DNA of 64,000 nucleotides from Clostridia bacterium (lineage in GTDB: Bacteria; Bacillota; Clostridia; Oscillospirales; SIG627): positions 1 to 64,000 of the forward strand of contig JAFWZW010000024.1 of NCBI GenBank assembly GCA_017517325.1. The letters run 5' to 3'. Below, in pieces: positions 41,019 to 51,396 of the stretch. Below the pieces are notes generated by a model. That model did not search any database, was not told the origin of the DNA, and worked only from the letters and a program-made list of their open reading frames with translations. Within the stretch, counting starts at the first letter, position 1. Every line of letters begins with the position of its first letter. A program made the translations under genes and the position numbers.

Positions 41019-43031
41019 ATGAAAAAAAGCAATTTTAAAGTCATTCTTTTTTACGCCATTCTGATCTTGCTGGTCATTTTGGTTTCCAGCTCCCTGTTTA
41101 ATCTCACGGGGCGGGAGGAGATCAAGACCAGTGATATCATTGCTATGTTCGAAAAGGATCAGGTGAAAAGCTTTACCGTTTCCCCTTCGGGAGAGCTTTC
41201 CATCGTGACTACGGATAACAAGACCGTTCTTTTTGAGCTGCAAAGCATTGACGATTTCCGCGAAGACGTGCAGGAATACGTAGAAAAGAACAAAAAGAAG
41301 GAAGACGGAAGCGGCGGTAATCTGGAGAAATTCCACTACGAGCCCGTGACCAATTACCCTTGGTGGGTCAGCCTTCTTCCCTACGTGCTCATTCTGGCGG
41401 TATTCATCGGGCTTTGGTTCTACGCTATGAATCAGGCTACCGGCGGCAAGGGCGGAAGGATCAATTCCTTCGGAAAAGCCAAAGCAAAGCTCGGTGCCGA
41501 TGAAAAGAAAAAGGTATTCTTTTCCGACGTTGCCGGTGCAGATGAAGAAAAGGAAGAGCTCACCGAGGTGGTCGACTTCCTGAAGAATCCCGGTAAATTC
41601 CAGGATCTTGGCGCAAGGATCCCCCGCGGTGTTCTTTTGGTGGGTCCTCCCGGTACCGGTAAGACCCTTCTTGCAAAAGCCGTTGCAGGGGAGGCAGGTG
41701 TTCCCTTTTACTCCATTTCCGGCTCTGATTTCGTTGAAATGTACGTAGGCGTGGGTGCCTCCCGTGTCAGAGATCTGTTTGAAAACGCAAAGAAAAACGC
41801 GCCCAGTATTATCTTTATTGACGAGATCGACGCCGTAGGCCGTCACAGAGGCGCAGGTCTCGGCGGTGGACACGACGAACGTGAACAGACCCTGAACCAG
41901 CTTCTGGTTGAGATGGATGGCTTCGGCTCCAATGAAGGCGTGATCGTGATGGCGGCAACCAACCGCCCCGACATTCTGGACCCCGCTTTGCTCCGTCCCG
42001 GCCGTTTCGACCGTCAGGTTACGGTGAACTACCCCGATATCAAGGGCAGAGAAGCGATTTTGCACGTACACGCAAAGAACAAACCCTTTGAGGAAGACGT
42101 AAACCTGAATACCTTGGCTAAATCCACTCCCGGCTTTACCGGTGCGGATCTTGCCAACCTTTTAAACGAGGCGGCGCTCCTTGCCGCAAGAAAGGGCAAA
42201 AAGCTCATCGGTACCACCGAGCTTGAAGAGGCTACCATCAAGGTGATCGTAGGCCCCCAGAAGAAGAGTAAGGTTATTTCCGAAAAGGATAAAAAGCTGA
42301 CTGCATTCCACGAAGCGGGCCACGCCATTGTGACTCATTTTCTTCCCACGCAGGATAAGGTTCACCAGATCTCCATTATTCCCTCCGGAAGAGCCGGCGG
42401 CTACACCCTTTCCCTTCCCAACGAGGATAAGAGCTATTCCTCCAAGCTGGAAATGGAAGAGGAGATCGTTTCCCTTCTGGGTGGCAGAGTGGCAGAGAAA
42501 TTGATTCTTGGTGATATTTCCACCGGCGCTTCCAACGATATTCAGCGCGCCACCAACATTGCCCGCGATATGATTACCAAATACGGTATGAGCGAAAAGC
42601 TCGGTCCCGTGGTGTACGGAAGCGGAAACGGCGAAGTATTCCTTGGCAGAGACTTCAGCAACACTCCCAACTATTCCGAAAAGGTTGCAGCTTTGATCGA
42701 CGAAGAGACCCTCGCCATTGTAAACGCCGCCTTCGAAAAGGCCACCCTTCTTTTGAAGGAGCACGATGATAAGCTTCACTTCGTTGCAGAATTTCTGATG
42801 GAGCACGAGGTTATGGATGAAGAGCAATTTGCCGCTTCCATGCTGGAGGGTGCCACCAAGGAGAGCGTTCTGCAGATCAAGGAGGACAAGCTTCAAAAGA
42901 GCATTGATGAGAATGCCAAAAAGCGCGAAGACGATGCACAAAAGCGCGCAAATGATCTGGCTTTAAAGCTGGCAAAAGAGGCTGCAGCCGCTGCCGCAAA
43001 GGAAGAGCAGGATCATAAGGAAGATCAGTAA
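41019..43031 (+). CDS. ftsH: ATP-dependent zinc metalloprotease FtsH
   Basis: Membrane AAA protease for quality control. 670 aa: TM1 (about 7-26), extracytoplasmic domain, TM2 (about 118-140), AAA module with GPPGTGKT (about 209) and [11 protein letters not shown], second region of homology [19 protein letters not shown], zinc site AFHEAGHAI (about 427), and an Ala/Lys/Glu-rich charged C-terminal tail. The ATG is 14 nt from AAGGAG, longer than usual, but the N-terminus [13 protein letters not shown] is typical. Confidence 0.97.
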   Translation: MKKSNFKVILFYAILILLVILVSSSLFNLTGREEIKTSDIIAMFEKDQVKSFTVSPSGELSIVTTDNKTVLFELQSIDDFREDVQEYVEKNKKKEDGSGGNLEKFHYEPVTNYPWWVSLLPYVLILAVFIGLWFYAMNQATGGKGGRINSFGKAKAKLGADEKKKVFFSDVAGADEEKEELTEVVDFLKNPGKFQDLGARIPRGVLLVGPPGTGKTLLAKAVAGEAGVPFYSISGSDFVEMYVGVGASRVRDLFENAKKNAPSIIFIDEIDAVGRHRGAGLGGGHDEREQTLNQLLVEMDGFGSNEGVIVMAATNRPDILDPALLRPGRFDRQVTVNYPDIKGREAILHVHAKNKPFEEDVNLNTLAKSTPGFTGADLANLLNEAALLAARKGKKLIGTTELEEATIKVIVGPQKKSKVISEKDKKLTAFHEAGHAIVTHFLPTQDKVHQISIIPSGRAGGYTLSLPNEDKSYSSKLEMEEEIVSLLGGRVAEKLILGDISTGASNDIQRATNIARDMITKYGMSEKLGPVVYGSGNGEVFLGRDFSNTPNYSEKVAALIDEETLAIVNAAFEKATLLLKEHDDKLHFVAEFLMEHEVMDEEQFAASMLEGATKESVLQIKEDKLQKSIDENAKKREDDAQKRANDLALKLAKEAAAAAAKEEQDHKEDQ

Positions 43032-43048
43032 GTTAACGTTAAAGAAAG

Positions 43049-43067
43049 GAAAGCCTTATTGGCTTTC
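43049..43067 (+). other. Small hairpin in the ftsH-gpsA gap
   Basis: Stem GAAAGCC/GGCTTTC with a 5-nt loop lies just before the GGTGA ribosome site of gpsA (ATG 43079). No T-run. It might act as a processing or translation element; weak evidence. Confidence 0.35.
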
Positions 43068-43078
43068 GGTGACATATA

Positions 43079-44041
43079 ATGAACATTACAGTAATCGGTT
43101 GTGGACGCTGGGGCTCCTTTATCGGTTGGTATCTGGATCAGATCGGTCATAAGGTTACCTTCTACGGACCTGCCGATACCCCCCATATGCAGCGCTACCT
43201 TGAAACCCGCACCAACGGAATGCTGACCCTCAGAGATTCCATCGGCCTGACCACCGACATCAAAGAAGGGCTTCAGGCAGAGACTGTTGTAATCTCCGTT
43301 CCCTCCCAATCCTTCCGTGGATTGCTTCACGAGATTTTGGATACCGGCATTGATATTTCCAAAAAGACCTTCATTCTTTGTATGAAGGGAATTGAGATCG
43401 AAAGCGGAAAGCGCCTTTCTCAGGTATTTGAGGAAGTGGTGGGAGATGAGGTTTCTCTTGCCGTTTGGCTTGGGCCCGGTCATCCCCAGGAATTTGTGAA
43501 AGGGATTCCCAACTGTATGGTAATCGACAGCCACTCTCAGGAACTGAAGGAAAAGCTGGTGGAGCAATTCAAGGGCCCTCTGATTCGCTTTTACTACGGT
43601 TCCGACCTGATCGGAAACGAGATCGGTGCCGCTGCAAAGAACGTCATCGGTATTGCGGCAGGTGTGCTTGACGGAATTGGCAGAAGTTCCCTGAAAGGGG
43701 CGCTGATGTCCCGCGGGACCCGCGAGATCGCAAGGCTCATTGAGGCCTGCGGCGGTAACGGGCTTTCTGCATACGGTCTTTGCCATTTGGGCGATTACGA
43801 AGCCACCGTCTTTTCAAAATTCAGCCACAACCGCGCCTTCGGTGAAATGTATGCCAAGGGCGAGACCTTCCCTGATCTGGCAGAGGGCTACTACACCGCC
43901 AAGGCAATTAAACGCCTTGCAGATGAAAAGGGTGTTGAGCTCCCCATTTGCGAAGCCGTTTACGCAATGCTTTACGAAAACGCTTCCATTGAAGAGAAGT
44001 TGGCTGGCTTATTCCTGCGCTCTTTAAAGCAAGAGTTTTAA
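43079..44041 (+). CDS. gpsA: Glycerol-3-phosphate dehydrogenase [NAD(P)+]
   Basis: Makes sn-glycerol 3-phosphate for phospholipid synthesis. 320 aa; Rossmann VIGCGRWGSFIG, VPSQSFR, CMKGIE, then LGPGHPQEF in place of the more usual SGPSFA, and the C-terminal catalytic Lys region EIGAAAKNVIGIAAGV and SRGTREIARL. Last gene of the gdpP operon. Confidence 0.92.
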   Translation: MNITVIGCGRWGSFIGWYLDQIGHKVTFYGPADTPHMQRYLETRTNGMLTLRDSIGLTTDIKEGLQAETVVISVPSQSFRGLLHEILDTGIDISKKTFILCMKGIEIESGKRLSQVFEEVVGDEVSLAVWLGPGHPQEFVKGIPNCMVIDSHSQELKEKLVEQFKGPLIRFYYGSDLIGNEIGAAAKNVIGIAAGVLDGIGRSSLKGALMSRGTREIARLIEACGGNGLSAYGLCHLGDYEATVFSKFSHNRAFGEMYAKGETFPDLAEGYYTAKAIKRLADEKGVELPICEAVYAMLYENASIEEKLAGLFLRSLKQEF

Positions 44042-44045
44042 TTTT

Positions 44046-44079
44046 AAAAAAATCGGTAAGGTTTACTTACCGATTTTTT
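44046..44079 (+). terminator. Terminator of the gdpP-gpsA operon
   Basis: 13-bp stem AAAAATCGGTAAG/CTTACCGATTTTT with a 5-nt loop (44061-44065) and T-run, five bases after the gpsA stop. Confidence 0.9.
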
Positions 44080-44128
44080 ATTAGAGAAAAACTGCAAATA
44101 GATTAACGAAAAGGATAAACCCTTTCCC

Positions 44129-44157
44129 TTGACGCTGTTTTTCGTTTATGTTAGAAT
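44129..44157 (+). promoter_or_regulatory. Promoter of the GH42-like gene
   Basis: TTGACG (44129-44134), 17-bp spacer, TAGAAT (44152-44157); 29 bp before the ATG. Confidence 0.85.
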
Positions 44158-44186
44158 AATCCTACTAAGTAATAACGGAGGACGTT

Positions 44187-46421
44187 ATGCATCAGTGCGA
44201 AATTAAAAACCACAAGGGGATTCCCCGCCTTTTTGTTGACGGAAAACTGACCACCCCTATGTGCTACCAGTTTATGTCAAGCGACCCACGAATCCACAAT
44301 AACATTCCGTTGCCGCCTTTCATGGAAACCGACGAGCAGTTAAGTGCAATGTATGAATCCGGGGTGAAAATGTTTTTTGTGCGCATTGAATTCGGTGACC
44401 CCGCAGATTTTGAAAGCACGTTCCAAAAGCTTGCCGCATCCATTCGCCAGCTTCGCAAGATCGCACCGGATGCCTATGCACTCCCCTGGCTGATCATCAG
44501 CCCTTACGAGGATTTTTACAGAAAATATCCCAACGACGTTCAAAAATTTGACGACAGTACCGTGGGTGGTTACAACGACAACGCCCACGGACGCATGAAG
44601 ACCGCTGAAGCTCCCCGCCACACCCACGCTTCACTTGCCTGGCGCCACGACACGGCAGGTCACCTTCGGAGACTGGTACGGCGGATCCGCAGTGAAAAGG
44701 ATCTTGACGATGCGGTGATCGGTTATTTCTTCTTCCCCCTGCTTCACGAAGCCAACTACTTCACCGATTACGATCAATCCAAAAAGCTTGACGATTACAG
44801 TGATGCTACGAAACTCGCCTTTCGTAACTATTTGGCTGAAAAATATCTGGGTGACGAGAAGCTTTTGCAAAAGGCCTGGAGGCGTGATAACGTTACCTTT
44901 GAAACAGCAGAAATGCCGGGCAGAAAAGAGCGTGAAAACGTTGAGGCAGGGCTCTTTTACGATCCTGCCGTATCCCAGCAAGTGATCGATTTTGCTGAGA
45001 TCCGCAGCCGCGTTTGGTCTGAGACCCTTGAGTACTTTGCCCGCGCCTGCAAGGAGGAAACACAAAACCGTGCCCTGGTGGGTAGCTTTTGGGGTTACCT
45101 GATGAACGCCAAGACCCTTTGGGGCGGGCAAGGCTATTTCCGAAAGCTCTACGACAGTCCCTTCCTTGATTTTTGGGCAAGCCCCTTCCCCTACGTGAAT
45201 AAGAATGCAGGTATGTCCGTCACCGTGCGCGGACTTCAGCGCTCTATGCAGAAGCACGGGAAAATGTTCTTCGCAGAAGTTGACACCACCACCTGCACCT
45301 CTCACCCCACCCAAAGAAAGCGCCAGGGTATGTATCTGGATCACTCCAGTCAGGATATAGGCGTTGTCAAGCGTGACTTTGCCTACGTTTTGACGGAAGG
45401 TCTGCACGGTTGGTGGATCGACTGGGCCAGCGGTACCGCACTTTATAAGAAGGATCAGCTTCAGCCTGTGGTCAAAGAGATTCAAAGAATTGCTTCAGAG
45501 AGTGCCGAAAAACCGATGGGCAGCATTTCCCCCATTGCCGCATTGGTGGAACAGAACAGTCTGTTCCACGTTCACGATTGCAACAACAACCTTACCTCCT
45601 GCGCCATTCAGCACCCGAGGCTCCACGAGCTCCCTTATCTGGGAACCCCTGTGGATTACTACGAAATGCACGATGCTCTTGACGGCTCCCTTTCTCACCC
45701 CATTCTTATGTTCCTCAACGCATTCTGCTTATCGGATGAAGAGCGGGCAGACATAATGAAATTGAGAAAGCCCGGCAGAGCTATGATCTTCCAGTATGCA
45801 CAAGGCTACCTTTCCCCTAACGACCCAACCGCCCACGAAGACAACATTTCCTCCCTTGTGGGAATCAAGGTCAAACGCGGTCCTGCCCTTACCTCTCCCA
45901 AGATCAAACTTACAAAGGAAGCCGAAGCCTTCGGTATGAAAGAGGGTGACGTGGTAGGTTTCTTTGAAAAACTGATCCGCGGCGGTATTCCCTTTTCCAG
46001 AAACGGTGAGGTACCCTATCTGATAAAAACGGCCGTTCCTAACCCCGCCTTTATCATTGACGATCCCGATGCAACGGTGCTGGGTGTTTACGAAGAAAAC
46101 GGGCTACCCGCCTTTGCTGTAAAGAATATTGAAGGTTGCGACGTATATTATTTCGGCTCTACCGCCTTACCTGCCCGTCTCCTTCGCGCTATTTGCCACA
46201 GAATGGAGATACCCCTGATCACTCACGAGGACTGCGTGGTATACGCTAATGAAAGTTATTTCGGCATTCACGCCCCCAAGGACGGAGAGTTTACCCTCCA
46301 CGTTCCCAAGATGGTGCCCTTCCGCGAGGTCTTCACCGGGGAGCGCTACGAGCCCTGCGACACCATGACCGTAACGGTAAAAAAAGCAGATACTCTTCTA
46401 TTTGAGTATTTAGAATCATAA
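44187..46421 (+). CDS. Cytoplasmic GH42-like (clan GH-A) glycoside hydrolase
   Basis: 744 aa, no signal peptide. N-terminal TIM-barrel (about 1-430) with candidate acid/base Glu in PLLHEANYF (about 190) and nucleophile Glu in KMFFAEVDTTT (about 360); then a class-I glutaminase-like trimerisation domain (about 440-620, from SPIAALVEQNS) and a C-terminal beta domain with a short FTGERYE strand. This is the GH42 beta-galactosidase plan, but the barrel is diverged, so the substrate is open. Own promoter and terminator, no transporter or regulator adjacent. ATG with GGAGGAC. Confidence 0.68.
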   Translation: MHQCEIKNHKGIPRLFVDGKLTTPMCYQFMSSDPRIHNNIPLPPFMETDEQLSAMYESGVKMFFVRIEFGDPADFESTFQKLAASIRQLRKIAPDAYALPWLIISPYEDFYRKYPNDVQKFDDSTVGGYNDNAHGRMKTAEAPRHTHASLAWRHDTAGHLRRLVRRIRSEKDLDDAVIGYFFFPLLHEANYFTDYDQSKKLDDYSDATKLAFRNYLAEKYLGDEKLLQKAWRRDNVTFETAEMPGRKERENVEAGLFYDPAVSQQVIDFAEIRSRVWSETLEYFARACKEETQNRALVGSFWGYLMNAKTLWGGQGYFRKLYDSPFLDFWASPFPYVNKNAGMSVTVRGLQRSMQKHGKMFFAEVDTTTCTSHPTQRKRQGMYLDHSSQDIGVVKRDFAYVLTEGLHGWWIDWASGTALYKKDQLQPVVKEIQRIASESAEKPMGSISPIAALVEQNSLFHVHDCNNNLTSCAIQHPRLHELPYLGTPVDYYEMHDALDGSLSHPILMFLNAFCLSDEERADIMKLRKPGRAMIFQYAQGYLSPNDPTAHEDNISSLVGIKVKRGPALTSPKIKLTKEAEAFGMKEGDVVGFFEKLIRGGIPFSRNGEVPYLIKTAVPNPAFIIDDPDATVLGVYEENGLPAFAVKNIEGCDVYYFGSTALPARLLRAICHRMEIPLITHEDCVVYANESYFGIHAPKDGEFTLHVPKMVPFREVFTGERYEPCDTMTVTVKKADTLLFEYLES

Positions 46422-46427
46422 ATGAGC

Positions 46428-46464
46428 AAAAAGAAAAAAGCGTTTTCACGCTTTTTTCTTTTTT
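46428..46464. terminator. Bidirectional terminator between the GH42-like and DUF4340 genes
   Basis: 15-bp stem AAAAAGAAAAAAGCG/CGCTTTTTTCTTTTT with a 6-nt loop; convergent genes. Confidence 0.88.
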
Positions 46465-46472
46465 ATTGGGGT

Positions 46473-48140
46473 TCAGTTTTTGCGCTCAACCGTTACGGTC
46501 TCGCCGTTGAGAATGCCGGTGCAAGCACTTATCATCTGCTTCACGTAGTCGCGGTTGATATAGAACTGGCCACTTCCGTTCAAAGAATAGTACGCCTTTC
46601 TGGCAGTGAGGCCGTAGAAGTCGTAATCGTAAACGGTGCCGTCACGCAGGGTGATCTTCAAGGAAAGAATGGAGGTGGATTCGCCGGGCTGATCGGCGTA
46701 GCCATCCATCGTGGTAAAGAGGATCGCCTTGTAGAGCTGACGGAAGTTATCGGTTTCCACGTTAATACCGGTGGAGCTCTGCACTTTCAGTTCATTTTTG
46801 GTTCCGGTAAGGGTGAATTTCACGTCCGTACCTTCGTACTTCATTTCCACGGTAGAAACGTTATCAATGGAAACGGCGAAGGAGTGGTTATCCATAAAGG
46901 TGAGAAGATCCCACTCAACCCAGTCAATGGCTTCTGCTTTAAATTCTACGATACAATCAAAATCGGGAGAGTAGACGTAATAGATATATTCCTTGGCGCC
47001 TTCTTCCCCGCCCTCAACGCTGACCTCAAGCTTTTCGCTGATATAGAGGGTGCAGTTAAATCCGGGGTAGGTATAGGAGATCTCATAGTTCCATTCTCTG
47101 TTCTGATCCATCAGGCTATACAGCGTGAACATTTCGTTGATACTGTCCCGCTGGGCAGGATCCTGCAGGCGTTTGGTAATGCCGTATTCCATCACCTCTT
47201 CGCCCTTGAAGTTGGTGAAGGTATAGAGCAAAGTCTGCAGATTTTCAGGTGAGGGATAATACCCCTGGGGATTCTCAAACACGTGGGTGAAAAGCTCACC
47301 GTTTTGTTTGTACTCCTCTTCCGTGACCTTTCTTAAGGAAAGGAAATCGGCTCCGTGCTTCTTAATGGAAAGGGTGGACACATCCGTATAAACGGATGTG
47401 GAAACAGCAGGGCTGACCTGAGGCAGCATAAAGGCTCTTTCATCGGAGAACATGCATCTGCCGACGTTATAGTCATCCGCCAAAATATAGACGGCATCTC
47501 TTCCCTCCAGCATACAATAGTATCCGGAGCCGGAGAGCACCTGAGAGCCAATGTAAACCGTTTTGGTGATTTCTTTTCCATCGCCATCAAGGTAGGTAAC
47601 GGTCATAGTCGCTTTACCGCGATCGGCAAGTCCGTAAGCAGCAAGGTTATCCTTATCGTAACCCACCAGTTCTTGATCTGCCAGCATATAACTGGACAGA
47701 TTCACAAGAGAGGAGGTAATGGGAAGCGCAGAGAGCATATCCTCAAGCTGTTCCTCGGAAAAGCCTTCCTCGTTCCAGGCAGCGTTTTCATTATAGAGCA
47801 TTGCCTCGGCATCGCGAAGATAGTACTTATCATCCTCGCCCTTATAATACTCGTAGCCGCCCTTTTCGTTTTCCACCTTAATGGAGAGAATGTTATCCGC
47901 CTCAAAGGGATCGATAACGAAGGGCTTTCCGTTTACCATTTTTTCTCCATGATTACCGATGGTGGGCTTTTCGGTCTTGGTATCGTCTTCCTTGAGAACG
48001 GTAAAGAGAAGCACCACGTAAACGGCAACGCAAAGGAGGATCACCCCTGCCGCAATGAGAATAGAGCGGGTGCGCTTATTGCCCCACAATGCAGAAAAAG
48101 AAAACTTCTTCTTTGCCGGGGTCTGTTCTGTTTTATCCAT
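46473..48140 (-). CDS. DUF4340-family membrane-anchored protein of a Gld-like ABC system
   Basis: 555 aa with one N-terminal TM helix (about 28-50) after a Lys-rich cytoplasmic tail, and a large extracytoplasmic beta-rich domain. Repeated short units with YGLAD and TVYIGSQVLSGSGYYCML resemble the DUF4340 repeat, found next to GldG-type proteins. 12 bp after the GldG-like gene; last of the operon. Role unknown; it may be the external part of the exporter. ATG with GGAG. Confidence 0.78.
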   Translation of the reverse strand: MDKTEQTPAKKKFSFSALWGNKRTRSILIAAGVILLCVAVYVVLLFTVLKEDDTKTEKPTIGNHGEKMVNGKPFVIDPFEADNILSIKVENEKGGYEYYKGEDDKYYLRDAEAMLYNENAAWNEEGFSEEQLEDMLSALPITSSLVNLSSYMLADQELVGYDKDNLAAYGLADRGKATMTVTYLDGDGKEITKTVYIGSQVLSGSGYYCMLEGRDAVYILADDYNVGRCMFSDERAFMLPQVSPAVSTSVYTDVSTLSIKKHGADFLSLRKVTEEEYKQNGELFTHVFENPQGYYPSPENLQTLLYTFTNFKGEEVMEYGITKRLQDPAQRDSINEMFTLYSLMDQNREWNYEISYTYPGFNCTLYISEKLEVSVEGGEEGAKEYIYYVYSPDFDCIVEFKAEAIDWVEWDLLTFMDNHSFAVSIDNVSTVEMKYEGTDVKFTLTGTKNELKVQSSTGINVETDNFRQLYKAILFTTMDGYADQPGESTSILSLKITLRDGTVYDYDFYGLTARKAYYSLNGSGQFYINRDYVKQMISACTGILNGETVTVERKN

Positions 48141-48152
48141 ATTTTACTCCGA

Positions 48153-49679
48153 TCACAAATGCTTTCTCTTAACGTAAACCACAATGCCGAGAGCAAATAC
48201 GGCAAGAGGAATGATCACTGCCACGATGATGCCATATACGATGGCAGTTCCCTGGTCTACGTCAAGGGTATAATCCTGAAGTACCTTATAGTTGGTCTCC
48301 ATGGCAATATCCTCATCGGAAAGAAGACGGATCATATTGTTCACCATATCCGCATTACCAAACTGCTCGCGGAATGCGTTGGTCTCGGTAAAGTTTTCAC
48401 TGCCGATGAGAAGCAGATGACCGTAGGTTTCTGCATTATCGATATAAGTAAATCGCGTGGAGATAGCCATTAGGTTAAAGGGACCGGTCTTTTTCTCCGT
48501 TCCGTTTTCCGTGGTAACCTCAACGTAGGAGTTATCGGAGGAGGTGAGCACGGGCTCGATCACGGTCTCCAGCATATCACCCTCGAAAAGCAGGTTGATG
48601 GGGGCGGCAGAAGGGCAAACAGTACGGGGGGGATTGGAAAGATCGGTAAGAGATTTTGTAAGAACAGCCGCTACGCTTTCGGATTCTGCGTAGTTGGCAT
48701 AGATCAGGCGGTTATTCTGGGGGTAACTGTAGGTATCATCCATAACCACTTGATTGCGCACCAGCTCAAGTCCCCAATCTGCCAAAAGCTCATCCAAAAC
48801 GGGAAGCTGAGGGGTAGTAGGAGATGCCATTACCACCATAGAGCCGTAGGAGTTCAGGTAATCGGAGATCTTGGTATACTCGGTTACCACGGTATCATCC
48901 TGAGAATAGGTGATATCCTTAACGGGAGCGCACATAAAGAGGATCTTGGAATCCTTGCTGATCTCATCCTTGGTGAGGTCAACGTTTTCAATGGCAAAGC
49001 CGCAATCGGTCAAGGTTTCATTGAGCACCTTGGGTACCGATTCACCGTGACCCGTGGTAAAGGTAACCACCGGGCGATTGCGGGAGGTGATATAAATGAT
49101 GGCAGCATTGAACTTCATTTCGCCCTGAAATGCCCAGACGTTTTCGCCGTTCTCATCATACACCAGGCAGGAATCGAAGGTAAGGTAACGGAAGGCACCC
49201 TTTTCCTGGGTATTGGTAACGAGAATGGCGTTGGGATCGATCTGATAGCCGAGAGCGGTATACTGCTCGTAGCGTTCAGGGTGGATCAAAACGTCTTCGC
49301 GAAATTCTACGGTGATCTGGGGGTACTTTTCGGCATAGCTTTCTGCCAGATTCACCACCCAGGATTTTTGCTCACTCTCCATGATCTTGTCTCTTGCCTG
49401 AAGGAAGCTGATGAGGATCTGGGGGTCTTCTCCGTTTTCTTCACGGAAGTTGGCAAACTGCTTTTCTACCAACTCTTCCGTTTCTTCACCGATGGTGAAG
49501 ATCTGATCCTGAGTTAAATCAAAATAGAGACTGAATTTGGAATCAACCGCGGAAACGATCACGTTCATCAGGATCACCACGGCAATAAACATTGCGGTAA
49601 AGACGGTGGCAACGGCACCGTATTTAAATTTTCTAGAAGAAAAAAGTTTTCTTTTCACAGTTTTCTTATTCTTATCCAT
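48153..49679 (-). CDS. GldG-like ABC-transporter auxiliary protein
   Basis: 508 aa. N-terminal TM (about 20-42), a large extracytoplasmic region of the ABC_transp_aux/GldG type (VEFREDVLIHPERYEQYTALG, ITSRNRPVVTFTTGHGE, ...VVMASPTTPQLPVLDELLADWGLELV) and a C-terminal TM (about 475-500). ATG 49679 is chosen because AAGGAGG precedes it; a longer form would begin before the ribosome site. In Bacteroidetes GldG works with GldA and GldF; in Firmicutes such sets are of unknown function. Confidence 0.85.
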   Translation of the reverse strand: MDKNKKTVKRKLFSSRKFKYGAVATVFTAMFIAVVILMNVIVSAVDSKFSLYFDLTQDQIFTIGEETEELVEKQFANFREENGEDPQILISFLQARDKIMESEQKSWVVNLAESYAEKYPQITVEFREDVLIHPERYEQYTALGYQIDPNAILVTNTQEKGAFRYLTFDSCLVYDENGENVWAFQGEMKFNAAIIYITSRNRPVVTFTTGHGESVPKVLNETLTDCGFAIENVDLTKDEISKDSKILFMCAPVKDITYSQDDTVVTEYTKISDYLNSYGSMVVMASPTTPQLPVLDELLADWGLELVRNQVVMDDTYSYPQNNRLIYANYAESESVAAVLTKSLTDLSNPPRTVCPSAAPINLLFEGDMLETVIEPVLTSSDNSYVEVTTENGTEKKTGPFNLMAISTRFTYIDNAETYGHLLLIGSENFTETNAFREQFGNADMVNNMIRLLSDEDIAMETNYKVLQDYTLDVDQGTAIVYGIIVAVIIPLAVFALGIVVYVKRKHL

Positions 49680-49692
49680 GATACAATCCTCC

Positions 49693-50397
49693 TTATGCCC
49701 AGCGCCGCTTCTCATAGACTCGAACGGTCAAAAAGAGAAAAACCACGGAAATGGAAATGTAGTAAAGAAGTGAGACCAGATCGAAATAGCCGTAGGTAAA
49801 TACGTAAAAGCGATCGAAAATGGAGATCCATTTCAAAACCACGCGCAAGGGGGTGAAGCCCACATAGTTGGCAAGAACCCCCAAAACCAAGGTTGCCGCA
49901 ATGGCGCAAATGGTAAGAAGGGCTGAGATCAACTGGTTCTCGGTGCAAGCGGAAATGAAAATTCCGATGGCAACGAAGGCAGAGCCGATCAAAAGAATGC
50001 CAAGGGTGGTGGAAAAGAGGATCGCCGTATTGGGTTCACCGTAAACATAAAGAACGGGGAAATTCAGGCAGGAAAGAAGAAGAGTTCCCGCAAACATCGT
50101 GAAGGCCGCAAGATACTTTGCGAAGATCACGGAAAAGAGGCTGACGGGAGATGTGAGAAGGATCTGCTCGGTCTTACTCTTTTTTTCCTCACTGAGGCTT
50201 CTCATTGTGAGAAGGGGGATGAGAACGGCAAACAGATAAAGGAGAATGGTGTAATACACGCTGATCTCACAGGTGCCGGAATAGAGCGTTGTGTAAGTAA
50301 ACAGAAGAGAGGAAACACAAAGGAACAACGCCACGTACACGTAGCCGATGGGGCTGACGAAATAAGAACGAAGCTCTTTCTTGTAAATGGCAAGCAT
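49693..50397 (-). CDS. ABC-2 type permease, GldF-like
   Basis: 234 aa with six hydrophobic spans and a cytoplasmic N-terminus AIYKKELRSYFVSPIGYV, typical of the GldF/NosY group. It overlaps the ATPase gene by 1 bp (TGATG) and precedes GldG-like by 13 bp. Forms the membrane channel with the GldA-like ATPase. Confidence 0.9.
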   Translation of the reverse strand: MLAIYKKELRSYFVSPIGYVYVALFLCVSSLLFTYTTLYSGTCEISVYYTILLYLFAVLIPLLTMRSLSEEKKSKTEQILLTSPVSLFSVIFAKYLAAFTMFAGTLLLSCLNFPVLYVYGEPNTAILFSTTLGILLIGSAFVAIGIFISACTENQLISALLTICAIAATLVLGVLANYVGFTPLRVVLKWISIFDRFYVFTYGYFDLVSLLYYISISVVFLFLTVRVYEKRRWA

Positions 50398-51365
50398 CAG
50401 TTTTTCCCTCCTTTTCCGGTTTTTGCTTTAGTACTGCGATCCTGGATCAGGGCAAGGAATACGTCCTCCAGATCCATACCCATCACGTCCATACCGATCA
50501 CGGGCCATCTCTTCTCCGCTAAAGCAAAGAACAGAGGCTTGCGGATATCGATGTTTTCGGCGCTTTCGATCATATAGGCAATGCTGTCACCGTCTCTCTG
50601 ACCAATGACCTCGGCATAGGTAACGCCGGTAATGGATTTGATCAGCTTCAAAACGTCGTTCTGGGGGCCGCAGATGCTATAGGTCATTCTGCGTTTACCC
50701 TCAACGGCGTGGGCAATGTTCTCAGTCTTTTCGTTGGCGACCACCTTGCCCTTGTTGATGACCACAATCCGATCGCAGATGGCTTGTACCTCGGAGAGAA
50801 TATGGGTGGAAAGAATGATCGTATGCTCTTTTCCCAGACCCTTGATAAGATTGCGGATCTCAATGATCTGCTTAGGGTCAAGACCTACCGTGGGTTCATC
50901 AAAAATCAGAACGGGGGGATTGCCGATAAGTGCCTGAGCGATACCCACTCTCTGTCGGTAACCTTTGGAAAGGTTGCGGATCACGCGGTCAGCCACGTCG
51001 GTGATCTTGACCACGTCACAGATCTCTTTCAGATGCTTTTTTCGATCCAGACGGCAATTCTTCAATTCGTAAACGAAGTTGAGATATTCCCTGACGGTCA
51101 TATCCAGATACAGAGGGGGTTGCTCCGGCAAAAAGCCGATCTTCTTCTTTGCGGCGATAGGATCCTCGAAGATATCGATCCCGTCGATCTTGGCAGATCC
51201 TTCCGTTGCAGACAGAAAGCCCGTCAGAATGTTCAGAGTCGTAGACTTACCGGCGCCGTTGGGGCCCAAAAAGCCCATGATTTCACCTGCATTTACGGTA
51301 AAGGTGACGTTATCTGCCGCCATCTTATTACCGTAGCGCTTGGTGATCCCATTGATTTCAATCAT
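50397..51365 (-). CDS. ABC transporter ATPase, GldA-like
   Basis: 322 aa. Walker A GPNGAGKST (about 34-42), Q-loop PEQPPLY, signature LSKGYRQRVGIA, Walker B VLIFDEPTVGLDP, and switch His STHILSE; C-terminal extension of about 100 residues typical of ABC-2 exporter ATPases. The AAAGGAA ribosome site is rather far (about 14 nt) from ATG 51365. 31 bp after aspS. Confidence 0.93.
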   Translation of the reverse strand: MIEINGITKRYGNKMAADNVTFTVNAGEIMGFLGPNGAGKSTTLNILTGFLSATEGSAKIDGIDIFEDPIAAKKKIGFLPEQPPLYLDMTVREYLNFVYELKNCRLDRKKHLKEICDVVKITDVADRVIRNLSKGYRQRVGIAQALIGNPPVLIFDEPTVGLDPKQIIEIRNLIKGLGKEHTIILSTHILSEVQAICDRIVVINKGKVVANEKTENIAHAVEGKRRMTYSICGPQNDVLKLIKSITGVTYAEVIGQRDGDSIAYMIESAENIDIRKPLFFALAEKRWPVIGMDVMGMDLEDVFLALIQDRSTKAKTGKGGKN

Positions 51366-51396
51366 AACTTATTAAACGTTCCTTTCAGAATGTGTT

